Positions 1 to 6,743 of a stretch of 64,000 nucleotides of DNA are shown here, in pieces. A program made the position numbers and the translations under genes. Each line of letters begins with the position of its first letter. The stretch's first letter is position 1. This DNA is from Streptococcus sp. bf_0095 (GTDB lineage Bacteria; Bacillota; Bacilli; Lactobacillales; Streptococcaceae): NCBI RefSeq assembly GCF_004166885.1, contig NZ_RCYU01000002.1:546110-610109 (forward strand). The letters are read 5' to 3'. The notes below the pieces were generated by a model, which ran no database searches, was not told where the DNA came from, and worked only from the letters and a program-made list of their open reading frames with translations.

Positions 1-788
1 GCATTGAAATCTTCAGACAACATGGCCATATCTGCAAAAGATGGCGTTGAAGTCCAGATAGCAATCGGAAGAGAAAAGATGGTCGCAAAGAGTTGTTTAA
101 AGTCTTGAGTAATGGCTGATGGAAGGGCAAAAAGGGTCCCTCCAAGAGCTAAGGTCGGTGCCCAGTACATGACAGACAAATCAAAGGAATAAGGTGGTTG
201 GGCCAACATTTGCGGACGCTCTGGCGTCGCAAATTCCTTGTCTGTAATCATCCAGTTGGTGAAGCTGAGCAAGTTGTCGTGTGAAATTTGCACCCCTTTT
301 GGTTTTCCAGTTGTCCCCGAGGTAAAGATGATGTAGTAGTTATCATCCCCCTTGACCGGATGTTGCAAGTCATACATATTCTGAGCCGCATAAGCTTCAC
401 GCACTTGCTCCAAGGACATGACTGGAGCAGCTGGATTTTCAATTGGAAACTCATTGATGGCGATAATTAAGCTTGGATCAGCCACTTCAACAATAGCAGA
501 CACGCGCTCCAAGGCAGAGTGGCTGTCAATTGGGATATAGGCGTGGCCAGACTTGGTCAGGGCCACAAAGGTTGCCAACATTTCATATTCTTGTCCACCA
601 AAGACCACAACAGGTGACTTTTCAGGAAGTCCCATTTGGTCAATGTGGGCCGCTAAGCTATCTGAATCAGCCTTCAATTGGCCATAGGTATGCTCTTCTC
701 CAAGGACATTGTAGACAGGATAGTCTGGTTGTAGTTGGGCGTAATGTTCAATCGCCTCAATCATATCAGTAATTGGTTGGTTTGACAC
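1..788 (-). CDS. dltA: D-alanine--D-alanyl carrier protein ligase (partial, 3' end outside window)
   Basis: DltA activates D-alanine with ATP and loads it onto the carrier DltC, feeding D-alanylation of teichoic acids. About 262 codons are visible, read leftward off the window edge. The translation shows the adenylate-forming-enzyme signature ([14 protein letters not shown]) near residue 150. The start is GTG at 786-788, preceded by an AGGAGA ribosome site about 8 bases upstream; no in-frame ATG lies closer to that site. It follows dltX by 14 bp, so the two are clearly one operon. The C-terminal half and dltBCD would lie beyond base 1. Confidence 0.93.
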   Translation of the reverse strand, partial: MSNQPITDMIEAIEHYAQLQPDYPVYNVLGEEHTYGQLKADSDSLAAHIDQMGLPEKSPVVVFGGQEYEMLATFVALTKSGHAYIPIDSHSALERVSAIVEVADPSLIIAINEFPIENPAAPVMSLEQVREAYAAQNMYDLQHPVKGDDNYYIIFTSGTTGKPKGVQISHDNLLSFTNWMITDKEFATPERPQMLAQPPYSFDLSVMYWAPTLALGGTLFALPSAITQDFKQLFATIFSLPIAIWTSTPSFADMAMLSEDFN

Positions 789-802
789 GGTAGGGATCTC
801 CT

Positions 803-931
803 TTAGAATTCATTGTAGATAAAGCCACCCTGACCTTGACCAAGGTAACTAAAGAAATAGAGTAGGGCTAAGAAAATAGCGAAATACAAAATTGTTTGCC
901 CTATAAATTTATAAAGTGTTTTATGTTTCAT
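803..931 (-). CDS. dltX: DltX, small membrane protein of the D-alanylation operon
   Basis: This 42-codon gene lies directly ahead of dltA. The predicted protein is basic at its N terminus (MKHKTLYKF), has one hydrophobic segment (about residues 10-30), and ends with a short tail, [10 protein letters not shown]. Position, size and the C-terminal FxYNxF-like ending match DltX, the short protein that opens dlt operons in Firmicutes and takes part in teichoic acid D-alanylation. The ribosome site (GAAAAAG) is weak. It is too short for routine gene callers and is easily missed. Confidence 0.88.
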   Translation of the reverse strand: MKHKTLYKFIGQTILYFAIFLALLYFFSYLGQGQGGFIYNEF

Positions 932-964
932 CTTTTTCACTCTTCATTTTGATTTTCACTGACT

Positions 965-994
965 ATTTTACCATTTTTTGTTCAGTCATAGCAA
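965..994 (-). promoter_or_regulatory. Probable dlt operon promoter
   Basis: On the minus strand a -35 element TTGCTA (989-994) and a -10 element TAAAAT (965-970) are separated by 18 bp, about 34 bp ahead of the dltX start. No CiaR-type TTTAAG repeat was seen next to it. Confidence 0.5.
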
Positions 995-1077
995 TCCAAA
1001 CACAAGGAAAAAATACTAGAAAACGTTACCATAAGAGACGATTACTATCCTGATTTAAGCCAACCGCTATCTAAGCA

Positions 1078-2343
1078 TTATCTTGCCGTTTCGAAACTCT
1101 GACGAATCAACTCCAAACACTTGTCTAGATCTACATCTCTTTCAAAATAGTCGGGACTCCAGGGAACCTCTATATCCGGCTCCACACCTTGATCCGTCAT
1201 TCCTTTTCCTTGATCCAAGCTTAGACAGCGAGAGGTAGGAAACATCAATTGATAATCGCCATAATCAACAGTACAACAATTGGAATAGTCTAAAATTCCT
1301 AGAGTTGGTCTACCTACCACCGTTACCTTCTTAAACTGCTTCATCATCTGGACAAAATTATCACCAGATGATCCACAATAAATATCTGATAAGATAAAGA
1401 TCCGTTCAGGATAGTGGCCACCTCTAACCTCTGGGAAGAATTCCTCGCTTTCTTGCTGATACGGTACATAGCCTTTCCCCCGATGGCAGAGCAACTCCTC
1501 TTTCATAGCTTCAAGCAGTTTAGCTGTTTCAGGACTAATTTCTTCCTGTTGCATCCAGTCCTCAAAATCCTTCAAGCGTAAGTCGACATTGCGTTCCGTA
1601 TAGAGAATTTCCATGCCATCATCGTCCCAGTCAAGCGAATCATAGCCCTGATCCTTCTCTAAGCCTAGATGTAACAGAGGAAGATATAGAGAATCTGTCC
1701 CTCCGCCGTTCTGCCGGACATCGATGAGAAGAAACTTGACCTCCGTCATCATCGGTAAACACTCTTGATATACCCGACTAATGGCTACTTCATCCATAAA
1801 ATTATCCAGACGAAGATAAAGAATCTCATCGTCTAATTGTTTCCAAAAAATCTGATCTTGGATTGATTCTCGACTGGGTACTACTTCAATGGTATGTTCT
1901 ACCCCTTCCCGAAGCAGGGTGACCCTTGTGGACTGAGAGATCAAATCTGCCCATTCTCGGTAGTGTCTTTCAGGGGTCTTGCTGATAAAATAGTCCTTAT
2001 GAAGAGAGGCTACTTGCTCCAAGTCACTTCCATCCAAAGCTAAGATCTGATCTCCTACTTGAAGTCCCGTATCTTCATTTGCCCCTTCTACAAAGAGACC
2101 GTCGTCTGTCGAGCGCAATAAAAAACCTTTGTTGGGGGCCTTTTTCTTTCCAAAGGAAACATGGCCGATCACTCCAAAACTAGCTAGGTAGGACCTGACT
2201 TGATAAAGAAAGGCATCATCCGTCATATCATCTGTAATTTTTTCTCGAAAAGGCTCTGGATCGCATCCTTTTCTATCTTTGATGGTAGATGAATCGTGAG
2301 TCATAATAGAGACGACATCTTCAAAAATAGCAGTCTTTTTCAT
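1078..2343 (-). CDS. S41-family (tail-specific/CtpA-like) peptidase with PDZ domain
   Basis: A 421-residue protein. A PDZ-like segment lies around residues 85-155 (DTGLQVGDQILALDG). A C-terminal S41 peptidase fold follows, with DVRQNGGGTDS at about 209-218 and the probable nucleophile region CGSSGDN at 323-329. S41 enzymes cut proteins near exposed C termini. There is no signal peptide or obvious membrane segment, so it is probably cytoplasmic, unlike typical exported CtpA. I chose ATG at 2343, which has AAGGGA 6 bases upstream, over an in-frame TTG five codons earlier. Its upstream flank carries the dispersed repeat at 2411-2707. The substrate cannot be inferred. Confidence 0.8.
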   Translation of the reverse strand: MKKTAIFEDVVSIMTHDSSTIKDRKGCDPEPFREKITDDMTDDAFLYQVRSYLASFGVIGHVSFGKKKAPNKGFLLRSTDDGLFVEGANEDTGLQVGDQILALDGSDLEQVASLHKDYFISKTPERHYREWADLISQSTRVTLLREGVEHTIEVVPSRESIQDQIFWKQLDDEILYLRLDNFMDEVAISRVYQECLPMMTEVKFLLIDVRQNGGGTDSLYLPLLHLGLEKDQGYDSLDWDDDGMEILYTERNVDLRLKDFEDWMQQEEISPETAKLLEAMKEELLCHRGKGYVPYQQESEEFFPEVRGGHYPERIFILSDIYCGSSGDNFVQMMKQFKKVTVVGRPTLGILDYSNCCTVDYGDYQLMFPTSRCLSLDQGKGMTDQGVEPDIEVPWSPDYFERDVDLDKCLELIRQSFETAR

Positions 2344-2410
2344 AAAGGATCCCTTCAATTTTTTAGAAACAGTATACCACTTTTCCTTAAAAAGTTCTTA
2401 AAAGCCTAAA

Positions 2411-2707
2411 AAGCTATCCTAAAGGAGGATAGTGTTAGAATGGAAACAAACTATTGTTTTACATAAAACAGTTAGATGATTACCAAAAAATGACTTTTAT
2501 TTTTTAGTTATTTAAGAAGATCAAAAAACTTTCCGCTGTGAGAAAAGTGCCTGAAACACAAATGTTTCAGGCACTCGGAATTATTGAGACCTTAGGCTCA
2601 ATAATTAGTCATGGAACTTTGAAGAAGTTCGCTGACGTCCGTACTCACCTAAGGAAAGTTTTTCAAAGACTTTATCTTCAATCTGAAGCTATCCTAAAGG
2701 AGGATAG
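2411..2707 (+). repeat. Dispersed repeat A, copy 1 (253-bp body between identical 22-bp hairpins)
   Basis: The 253-bp body (2433-2685) matches, with roughly 85% identity by eye, the reverse complement of 62778-63029. It contains phased hairpins: AGTGCCTGAAACA / TGTTTCAGGCACT, TTATTGAG / CTCAATAA and GAACTT / AAGTTC. The body is flanked on both sides by the same 22 bases (2411-2432 and 2686-2707), themselves a hairpin (CTATCCT / AGGATAG). It sits between the DUF4956 gene and the S41 peptidase. A 74-codon frame crossing it (2538-2762) has no counterpart in copy 2 and I do not regard it as a gene. Confidence 0.85.
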
Positions 2708-2710
2708 CGT

Positions 2711-3394
2711 CTATAAATTCTTTCTTTTCTTAGCCTTTTTGGTCAAGGATACATCGCAATGATAAATTTCTTCTGTTAGGAGGGTCGTCATTGCAAAATC
2801 GTCAACTTCTGGTCTCAGATCCACTTCATAATCCAAGGTAAGCTGTTCCCCATTTTGGCTTGTATTAACCGAAATCAAGTCGACTTCTGTACAATTGCGT
2901 TCCAATAAATGGCTAATCCTATCCGCAATCCTAGACTTATTTTCTAGCTCAATCGTCAGGTGACGGCGCCGTTGGTGGTCGGTCTTACTTTGCTTGGTTT
3001 CGAGCAAGAGCCAGATAGCTAACAGAAAGGCCGTAAACAAAACTGCCAATAAGAGGTAGCCCGAGCCAGCTGCCAAACCAATAATCATGGCTAGGAAAAT
3101 CGCGATCAATTCTCTCGAGCCGCTGGTAGCGGAACGAAATCGAATCAAGCTAAAGGTCCCTGCTACTGCAATCGAGGTCCCCAGACTCCCGTTCACCAGG
3201 AAAATCACCAGGGTCATCATGCAGGGAAGCAAGGTGAGACTGACGATAAATTCACGCGTATAGAGAGTACGGTATTTGTAGGTCCAAGACAGGGCCATCC
3301 CGAGCACCAGGCTAACCAGTAAGGCCAGCATGAGGCGCACCGGATCTACGGTTGCCGTAGCATTGTTAAAAATAGAATTAAATAGATTAGACAT
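2711..3394 (-). CDS. DUF4956-family integral membrane protein
   Basis: A 227-residue protein whose first two thirds are hydrophobic, with about four membrane segments (around residues 17-35, 45-70, 95-112 and 112-135). A soluble, charged C-terminal region of about 90 residues follows. The sequence GTFSLIRFRSATSGSRELIAI is the conserved core of the DUF4956 family. The start at 3394 overlaps the end of the VTC-domain gene by 8 bases (ATGTCTAA), indicating translational coupling. DUF4956 proteins are repeatedly found beside VTC-domain polyphosphate-polymerase-like genes; their biochemical role is not established. Confidence 0.85.
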   Translation of the reverse strand: MSNLFNSIFNNATATVDPVRLMLALLVSLVLGMALSWTYKYRTLYTREFIVSLTLLPCMMTLVIFLVNGSLGTSIAVAGTFSLIRFRSATSGSRELIAIFLAMIIGLAAGSGYLLLAVLFTAFLLAIWLLLETKQSKTDHQRRRHLTIELENKSRIADRISHLLERNCTEVDLISVNTSQNGEQLTLDYEVDLRPEVDDFAMTTLLTEEIYHCDVSLTKKAKKRKNL

Positions 3395-4166
3395 AGGCAG
3401 CACCTGTCCTTTCTTGAATTGGCGTTGGTGCATAATCTAAGCCTTGTGACTTATGGTAGGCACAACTGTATTTCGAAAATTTCTGTTTGACCAGTCCGTA
3501 CTTATCCAGAATGTCCTTCAGCCACTGAGGTTCTTCACCTGGAGCCTTGATTTCCATAATGATGGTATTTTCTTCTAATAAAGGCTCACCAGCTTTCCCA
3601 CGAAGGAGACTGACTTGCTGATCACGATAGACCAAGTTTTGATCCAGGGTGACCCGAATCTTATTGTAAAGATAGCCTTGGATGCTCTTCTTTTCTTTTA
3701 AGGACAAACGATCGTAATAGATGTACATCTGAGGCTGTAGGCGGTTATCATAGCGCTGGCGCAGAGCTTGGATTTCTTGCACCAAATCCAGATCCTGAAT
3801 GGTCTGATCCACTAGTCCATCCGTCATGAGGCGGGTGATGGAGGAAGGGTTCGAGACCAGGCGGAACTTATGACCAATTCCTTCTGCATCCTTTGATTTT
3901 ACTTCTAGAAAAGCCGGACTCTCCACTGTTGGATGCTCCACATAGGTCCGCATCCGGATCTTTTCACGACGGTTCTGTTTAGCAAGAGCATCTTGGATCA
4001 CATCAAAGTCTTCGGTATCAAAATAGATATTCGAAATCGTGGAGATGGGATAATCGTCTTCAACAACATATTTCTTCAAATCTTTCAATAAATCATCCAA
4101 GTCTTCTTTATTCACCACATATTTGGTTTCAATCCGCTTGAAGCTTGTCTCTAGCGTTTTTTTCAT
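3387..4166 (-). CDS. VTC-domain (polyphosphate polymerase-like) protein
   Basis: A 259-residue protein of the VTC superfamily, whose yeast founder makes polyphosphate inside a tunnel lined by basic residues and chelates metal with glutamates. Visible family features are the opening FKRIETKYVVNKEDL, a central R-E-K-I-R-M-R-T-Y strand, FLEVKSKD, and the late IIMEIKAPGEEPQW strand bearing the conserved acidic residues. The start at 4166 is chosen for the strong AAAGGAGAAAAAC site. Together with the coupled DUF4956 protein and the divergent beta-helix lipoprotein it forms the cluster seen beside CotH-type genes in other Firmicutes. Catalytic activity is inferred from family only. Confidence 0.85.
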   Translation of the reverse strand: MKKTLETSFKRIETKYVVNKEDLDDLLKDLKKYVVEDDYPISTISNIYFDTEDFDVIQDALAKQNRREKIRMRTYVEHPTVESPAFLEVKSKDAEGIGHKFRLVSNPSSITRLMTDGLVDQTIQDLDLVQEIQALRQRYDNRLQPQMYIYYDRLSLKEKKSIQGYLYNKIRVTLDQNLVYRDQQVSLLRGKAGEPLLEENTIIMEIKAPGEEPQWLKDILDKYGLVKQKFSKYSCAYHKSQGLDYAPTPIQERTGAAYV

Positions 4167-4251
4167 GTTTTTCTCCTTTTGTTCTATAAAAAGTTGGTCA
4201 TTTTCTTTATCGTTTTTGTTGCAAAGCCACAAGTCGCTTTACTTGTTCCTT

Positions 4252-4295
4252 AGTTTAGTGGCCTTTTCTTAAGCTTTCATTAAGCCAAACTTAAA
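4252..4295 (-). promoter_or_regulatory. CiaR-like triple hexamer and promoter upstream of the VTC gene
   Basis: Reading the minus strand, three hexamers TTTAAG, CTTAAT and CTTAAG (4290-4295, 4279-4284, 4268-4273) are each separated by exactly 5 bp. Ten bases later comes a -10-like TAAACT (4252-4257). The known CiaR site in pneumococcus is TTTAAG-N5-TTTAAG. The htrA site in this window has the same 10-bp distance to its -10 box. Confidence 0.5.
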
Positions 4296-4393
4296 GAAAA
4301 CCAAAGTTAAGGTTCCTTTCAGAAAAACTTTAGGAAACTTTCAGCTAGCAACTTTAGACTAGGAGCATATCAATGGAACGAGAGGAAAAGCTC

Positions 4394-5644
4394 ATGAAAT
4401 CAAACAAATGGAGATTCTTATTAACGGGGGCCGCTACCCTCACCTTACTGACAGCTTGTACCCAAGCGTCATCTCAATCAGCTACAACAAACAATACCGC
4501 CCAAACAACCGCAACTTCTACTTCAAATAGTAAAACAGATAGCTCCAACTATTTTACAGATAAGGACAAGGACACTTCTTATGATGAAAGTACAGCCTCT
4601 ACTGTAAAACTGTCTGGATCTTCTGCAACTGTTTCAGGGGACGGCGTAGCCGTTTCTGGATCCACCGTGACCATCTCGAAGGCCGGAACCTATGTCATCT
4701 CTGGTGAATCCGATGGGGTTCAAATCAAAGTCGAAGCAGGTGACTCAGATGATGTTCATATCGTCTTAAAAGGCGTTACCATGACCAACACCAACGCGCC
4801 AATCTCTGCTACAAAAGCAGGACATGTCTACCTGACTCTAGCAGATGGCACGACCAATAACTTGTCTGATTCCAGTTCAAACAATGATGAAGACGCCGAT
4901 GCGGTGATCTTCTCTAAAGGCGACCTCACCATCAATGGTTCGGGTACGCTCAATATTGATGCCAAGAAGAACAACGGGATCAAGGCCAATGACACTCTCC
5001 ACATCACAGGCGGAACCTATAAGATCACGGCTGTAGGAGATGCCTTCAACGTCAATGATGAGCTCAATATCACCGGTACGACGATGACCATCGATGCAGA
5101 TGAAGATGCGGTCAAGGTGGATAACGATGAAGATACATCTGTCGGAACCATGTATCTGTCTGACAATACCATGACCATCTCAGCTGGGGACGATGGTATC
5201 CATGCTTCTGGTGAACTGGTCATCGATAGCGGAACCTACAAAGTAACCGAGTCAGTCGAAGGTCTCGAAGGAAAATCGATCACCATCAACGGAGGGGATA
5301 TCACCATCTACGCAACTGATGACGGTGTCAGTGCAGCCAATGCCAATGCCAACCAAGATGAAATTTTCTTCACCATGAACGGTGGAACTCTCAACGTTGA
5401 AGTTGGCCAAGGGGATACCGATCCAATCGACTCAAACGGTAATGTCACTGTGACTGGAGGAACCATCAATTTGACGGGGCAATCCGGCTTTGACTTTGAT
5501 GGAACGGTCACCTACACAGGCGGGGATATCTATATCAACGGTGAAAAACAAACGGAAATTGTCAATTCCATGCCTGGAGGCGGTGGTGCTCCCGGCGGTG
5601 GCGGACCTCAAGGCGGTGGACCTGGCGGGCCTGGTGGACGCTAA
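4394..5644 (+). CDS. Carbohydrate-binding (Cthe_2159-type) beta-helix lipoprotein
   Basis: A 416-residue lipoprotein: signal peptide, lipobox LTAC (cysteine at about residue 22), then a Ser/Thr-rich linker. A long repetitive beta-strand region follows, with recurring 'GG.Y.I' and 'ADEDAVKVDN'-like turns typical of the Cthe_2159 carbohydrate-binding family, a right-handed beta-helix that binds acidic polysaccharides and calcium. The last 25 residues are almost only Gly and Pro. The start at 4394 has GAGAGGAAA upstream; an earlier in-frame ATG at 4373 lacks such a site. It is divergent from the VTC/DUF4956 pair, suggesting a shared surface or envelope function. Confidence 0.8.
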   Translation: MKSNKWRFLLTGAATLTLLTACTQASSQSATTNNTAQTTATSTSNSKTDSSNYFTDKDKDTSYDESTASTVKLSGSSATVSGDGVAVSGSTVTISKAGTYVISGESDGVQIKVEAGDSDDVHIVLKGVTMTNTNAPISATKAGHVYLTLADGTTNNLSDSSSNNDEDADAVIFSKGDLTINGSGTLNIDAKKNNGIKANDTLHITGGTYKITAVGDAFNVNDELNITGTTMTIDADEDAVKVDNDEDTSVGTMYLSDNTMTISAGDDGIHASGELVIDSGTYKVTESVEGLEGKSITINGGDITIYATDDGVSAANANANQDEIFFTMNGGTLNVEVGQGDTDPIDSNGNVTVTGGTINLTGQSGFDFDGTVTYTGGDIYINGEKQTEIVNSMPGGGGAPGGGGPQGGGPGGPGGR

Positions 5645-5683
5645 ATCCCTCTTCCAAGGTCACTAACTGAAGCACACAAGAAA

Positions 5684-5854
5684 GTGGGACAGAAATCGGT
5701 AATTCGTTAGAATTCGATTTCGTCGTCCCACCTCCGCACAGTTGAGTAGGGCTGTAAAAGCTGATGAAATCAGTGTAGTAGAGCCCACTAAACCACTGCG
5801 TCTTGCTCGACAATCCAAAGATAATTGAGAGGCTAGGACTTTTGTCCCAGCCTC
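5684..5854 (+). repeat. Dispersed repeat B, copy 1 (171 bp, three hairpins)
   Basis: It is the same length as the copy at 10218-10388 and differs at only six positions. Three successive hairpins are visible: GTGGGAC..AAATCG with CGATTT..GTCCCAC; GTTGAGTAGGGCT with AGAGCCCACT (enclosing GCTGAT / ATCAGT); and GAGGCTAGGAC with GTCCCAGCCTC. Its ends (TGGGACAGAAA and TTTTGTCCCA) form short inverted repeats. It lies immediately downstream of a plus-strand gene. Confidence 0.9.
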
Positions 5855-5890
5855 CTCACTTCAAATGAAATCACAAGGAGTTGACCCTTA

Positions 5891-5944
5891 CAGGAGAGAA
5901 CATGTATGAATACCTACTTCATACATGTTCTCTCCTGTTTTTTC
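5891..5944 (+). terminator. Very long perfect hairpin with T-run
   Basis: A perfect 20-bp stem (5891-5910 with 5918-5937), 7-base loop, followed by TTTTTT. It follows repeat B and probably ends transcription from the beta-helix lipoprotein gene. Confidence 0.8.
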
Positions 5945-6010
5945 GTGCTTTCCAAGCTTTTATAGTGTACAATAGAAGAAATAGCGCTCTATAATTAGAA
6001 AGGGATTTAC

Positions 6011-6679
6011 ATGATGTCTAAAAAAATCACTCTCCTTGTAACGCTCTCTTTGAGTCTTTTCTTCTTGACAGCCTGTATGTCTGATTTTGAATCATATTTC
6101 AAACCGGATGAAACGAGCTCTCGTGCCTCTTCTAAAAAACAAGAGAAAAGTGAAAAAGAAGCCTCATCGTCAAAAAAATCATCTAAAGCTAGCTCTTCCA
6201 AAAAAGAGAAGAAAGAGTCTCAGACGGAAACCAGCTCTAGCAAAAAAATGGAGGAGCTCCCTGCCAATGCTAGCGAAGCTCCAACAGACAAGATCTATGC
6301 AACAGGCAATTCTGTCGTTTACTATAAAAAATATGACGGTGGATTAAAAGTGCATACACCTGATTTCGAAGGCTATACAACAAAAATAGTCAAAAAAATT
6401 CTTGGAAAACCTGAAAAAACCCATGTTGATTCAAATTATATGCTCGAGACCTTTTCAGAAAAGGAAAAAGAAAACCTTGTTAATCTCTATCAAGAGGGAC
6501 ACTTAACAGAAGAACAACTCCATGCTTTTTGGGCTGGTGTAGTCGATCTAGCTCAAACGGCTCAATTAGAGCAAACTTTTACAGTCTTTACCTACAAAGA
6601 AGGACAAGTTCAACTTGTCTTTAAGGATGACAACCTTGTCTATATTACTCCAGATCCAGAAGTGCTTTATTTTAACTAA
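6011..6679 (+). CDS. DUF4947 lipoprotein
   Basis: A 222-residue predicted lipoprotein with a hydrophobic signal peptide and lipobox FLTAC (Cys about residue 22). A low-complexity Ser/Lys/Glu linker (about 37-80) probably spans the wall. A C-terminal domain (about 95-222) contains GYTTKIVKKILGKPEKTH, typical of DUF4947 proteins restricted to streptococci and relatives. Function is unknown. Two adjacent ATGs (6011, 6014) are possible starts; AAAGGGATT precedes both. It stands alone between two terminators. Confidence 0.75.
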   Translation: MMSKKITLLVTLSLSLFFLTACMSDFESYFKPDETSSRASSKKQEKSEKEASSSKKSSKASSSKKEKKESQTETSSSKKMEELPANASEAPTDKIYATGNSVVYYKKYDGGLKVHTPDFEGYTTKIVKKILGKPEKTHVDSNYMLETFSEKEKENLVNLYQEGHLTEEQLHAFWAGVVDLAQTAQLEQTFTVFTYKEGQVQLVFKDDNLVYITPDPEVLYFN

Positions 6680-6682
6680 GAA

Positions 6683-6713
6683 AAATCCCCTTTCTCTTCA
6701 GAGAAGGGGATTT
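6683..6713. terminator. Bidirectional terminator between DUF4947 gene and yhgE
   Basis: Stem AAATCCCCTT / AAGGGGATTT with A and T tracts on either side, placed between convergent genes. Confidence 0.8.
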
Positions 6714-6728
6714 GTTTCACATGAAACT
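6713..6728. promoter_or_regulatory. Near-match parS site
   Basis: TGTTTCACATGAAACT differs from the 14-bp parS core GTTTCACGTGAAAC at one central base. It lies in intergenic DNA about 41 kb left of dnaA. Perfect parS cores occur at 29843 and 40527. Confidence 0.45.
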
Positions 6729-6743
6729 ATGGATAGAGGAAGT

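Noticed and set aside
2538..2762. A 74-codon plus-strand reading frame inside repeat A
   Set aside because: It crosses the repeat boundary and runs antisense into the DUF4956 gene; copy 2 of the repeat does not preserve it and no ribosome site is clear.
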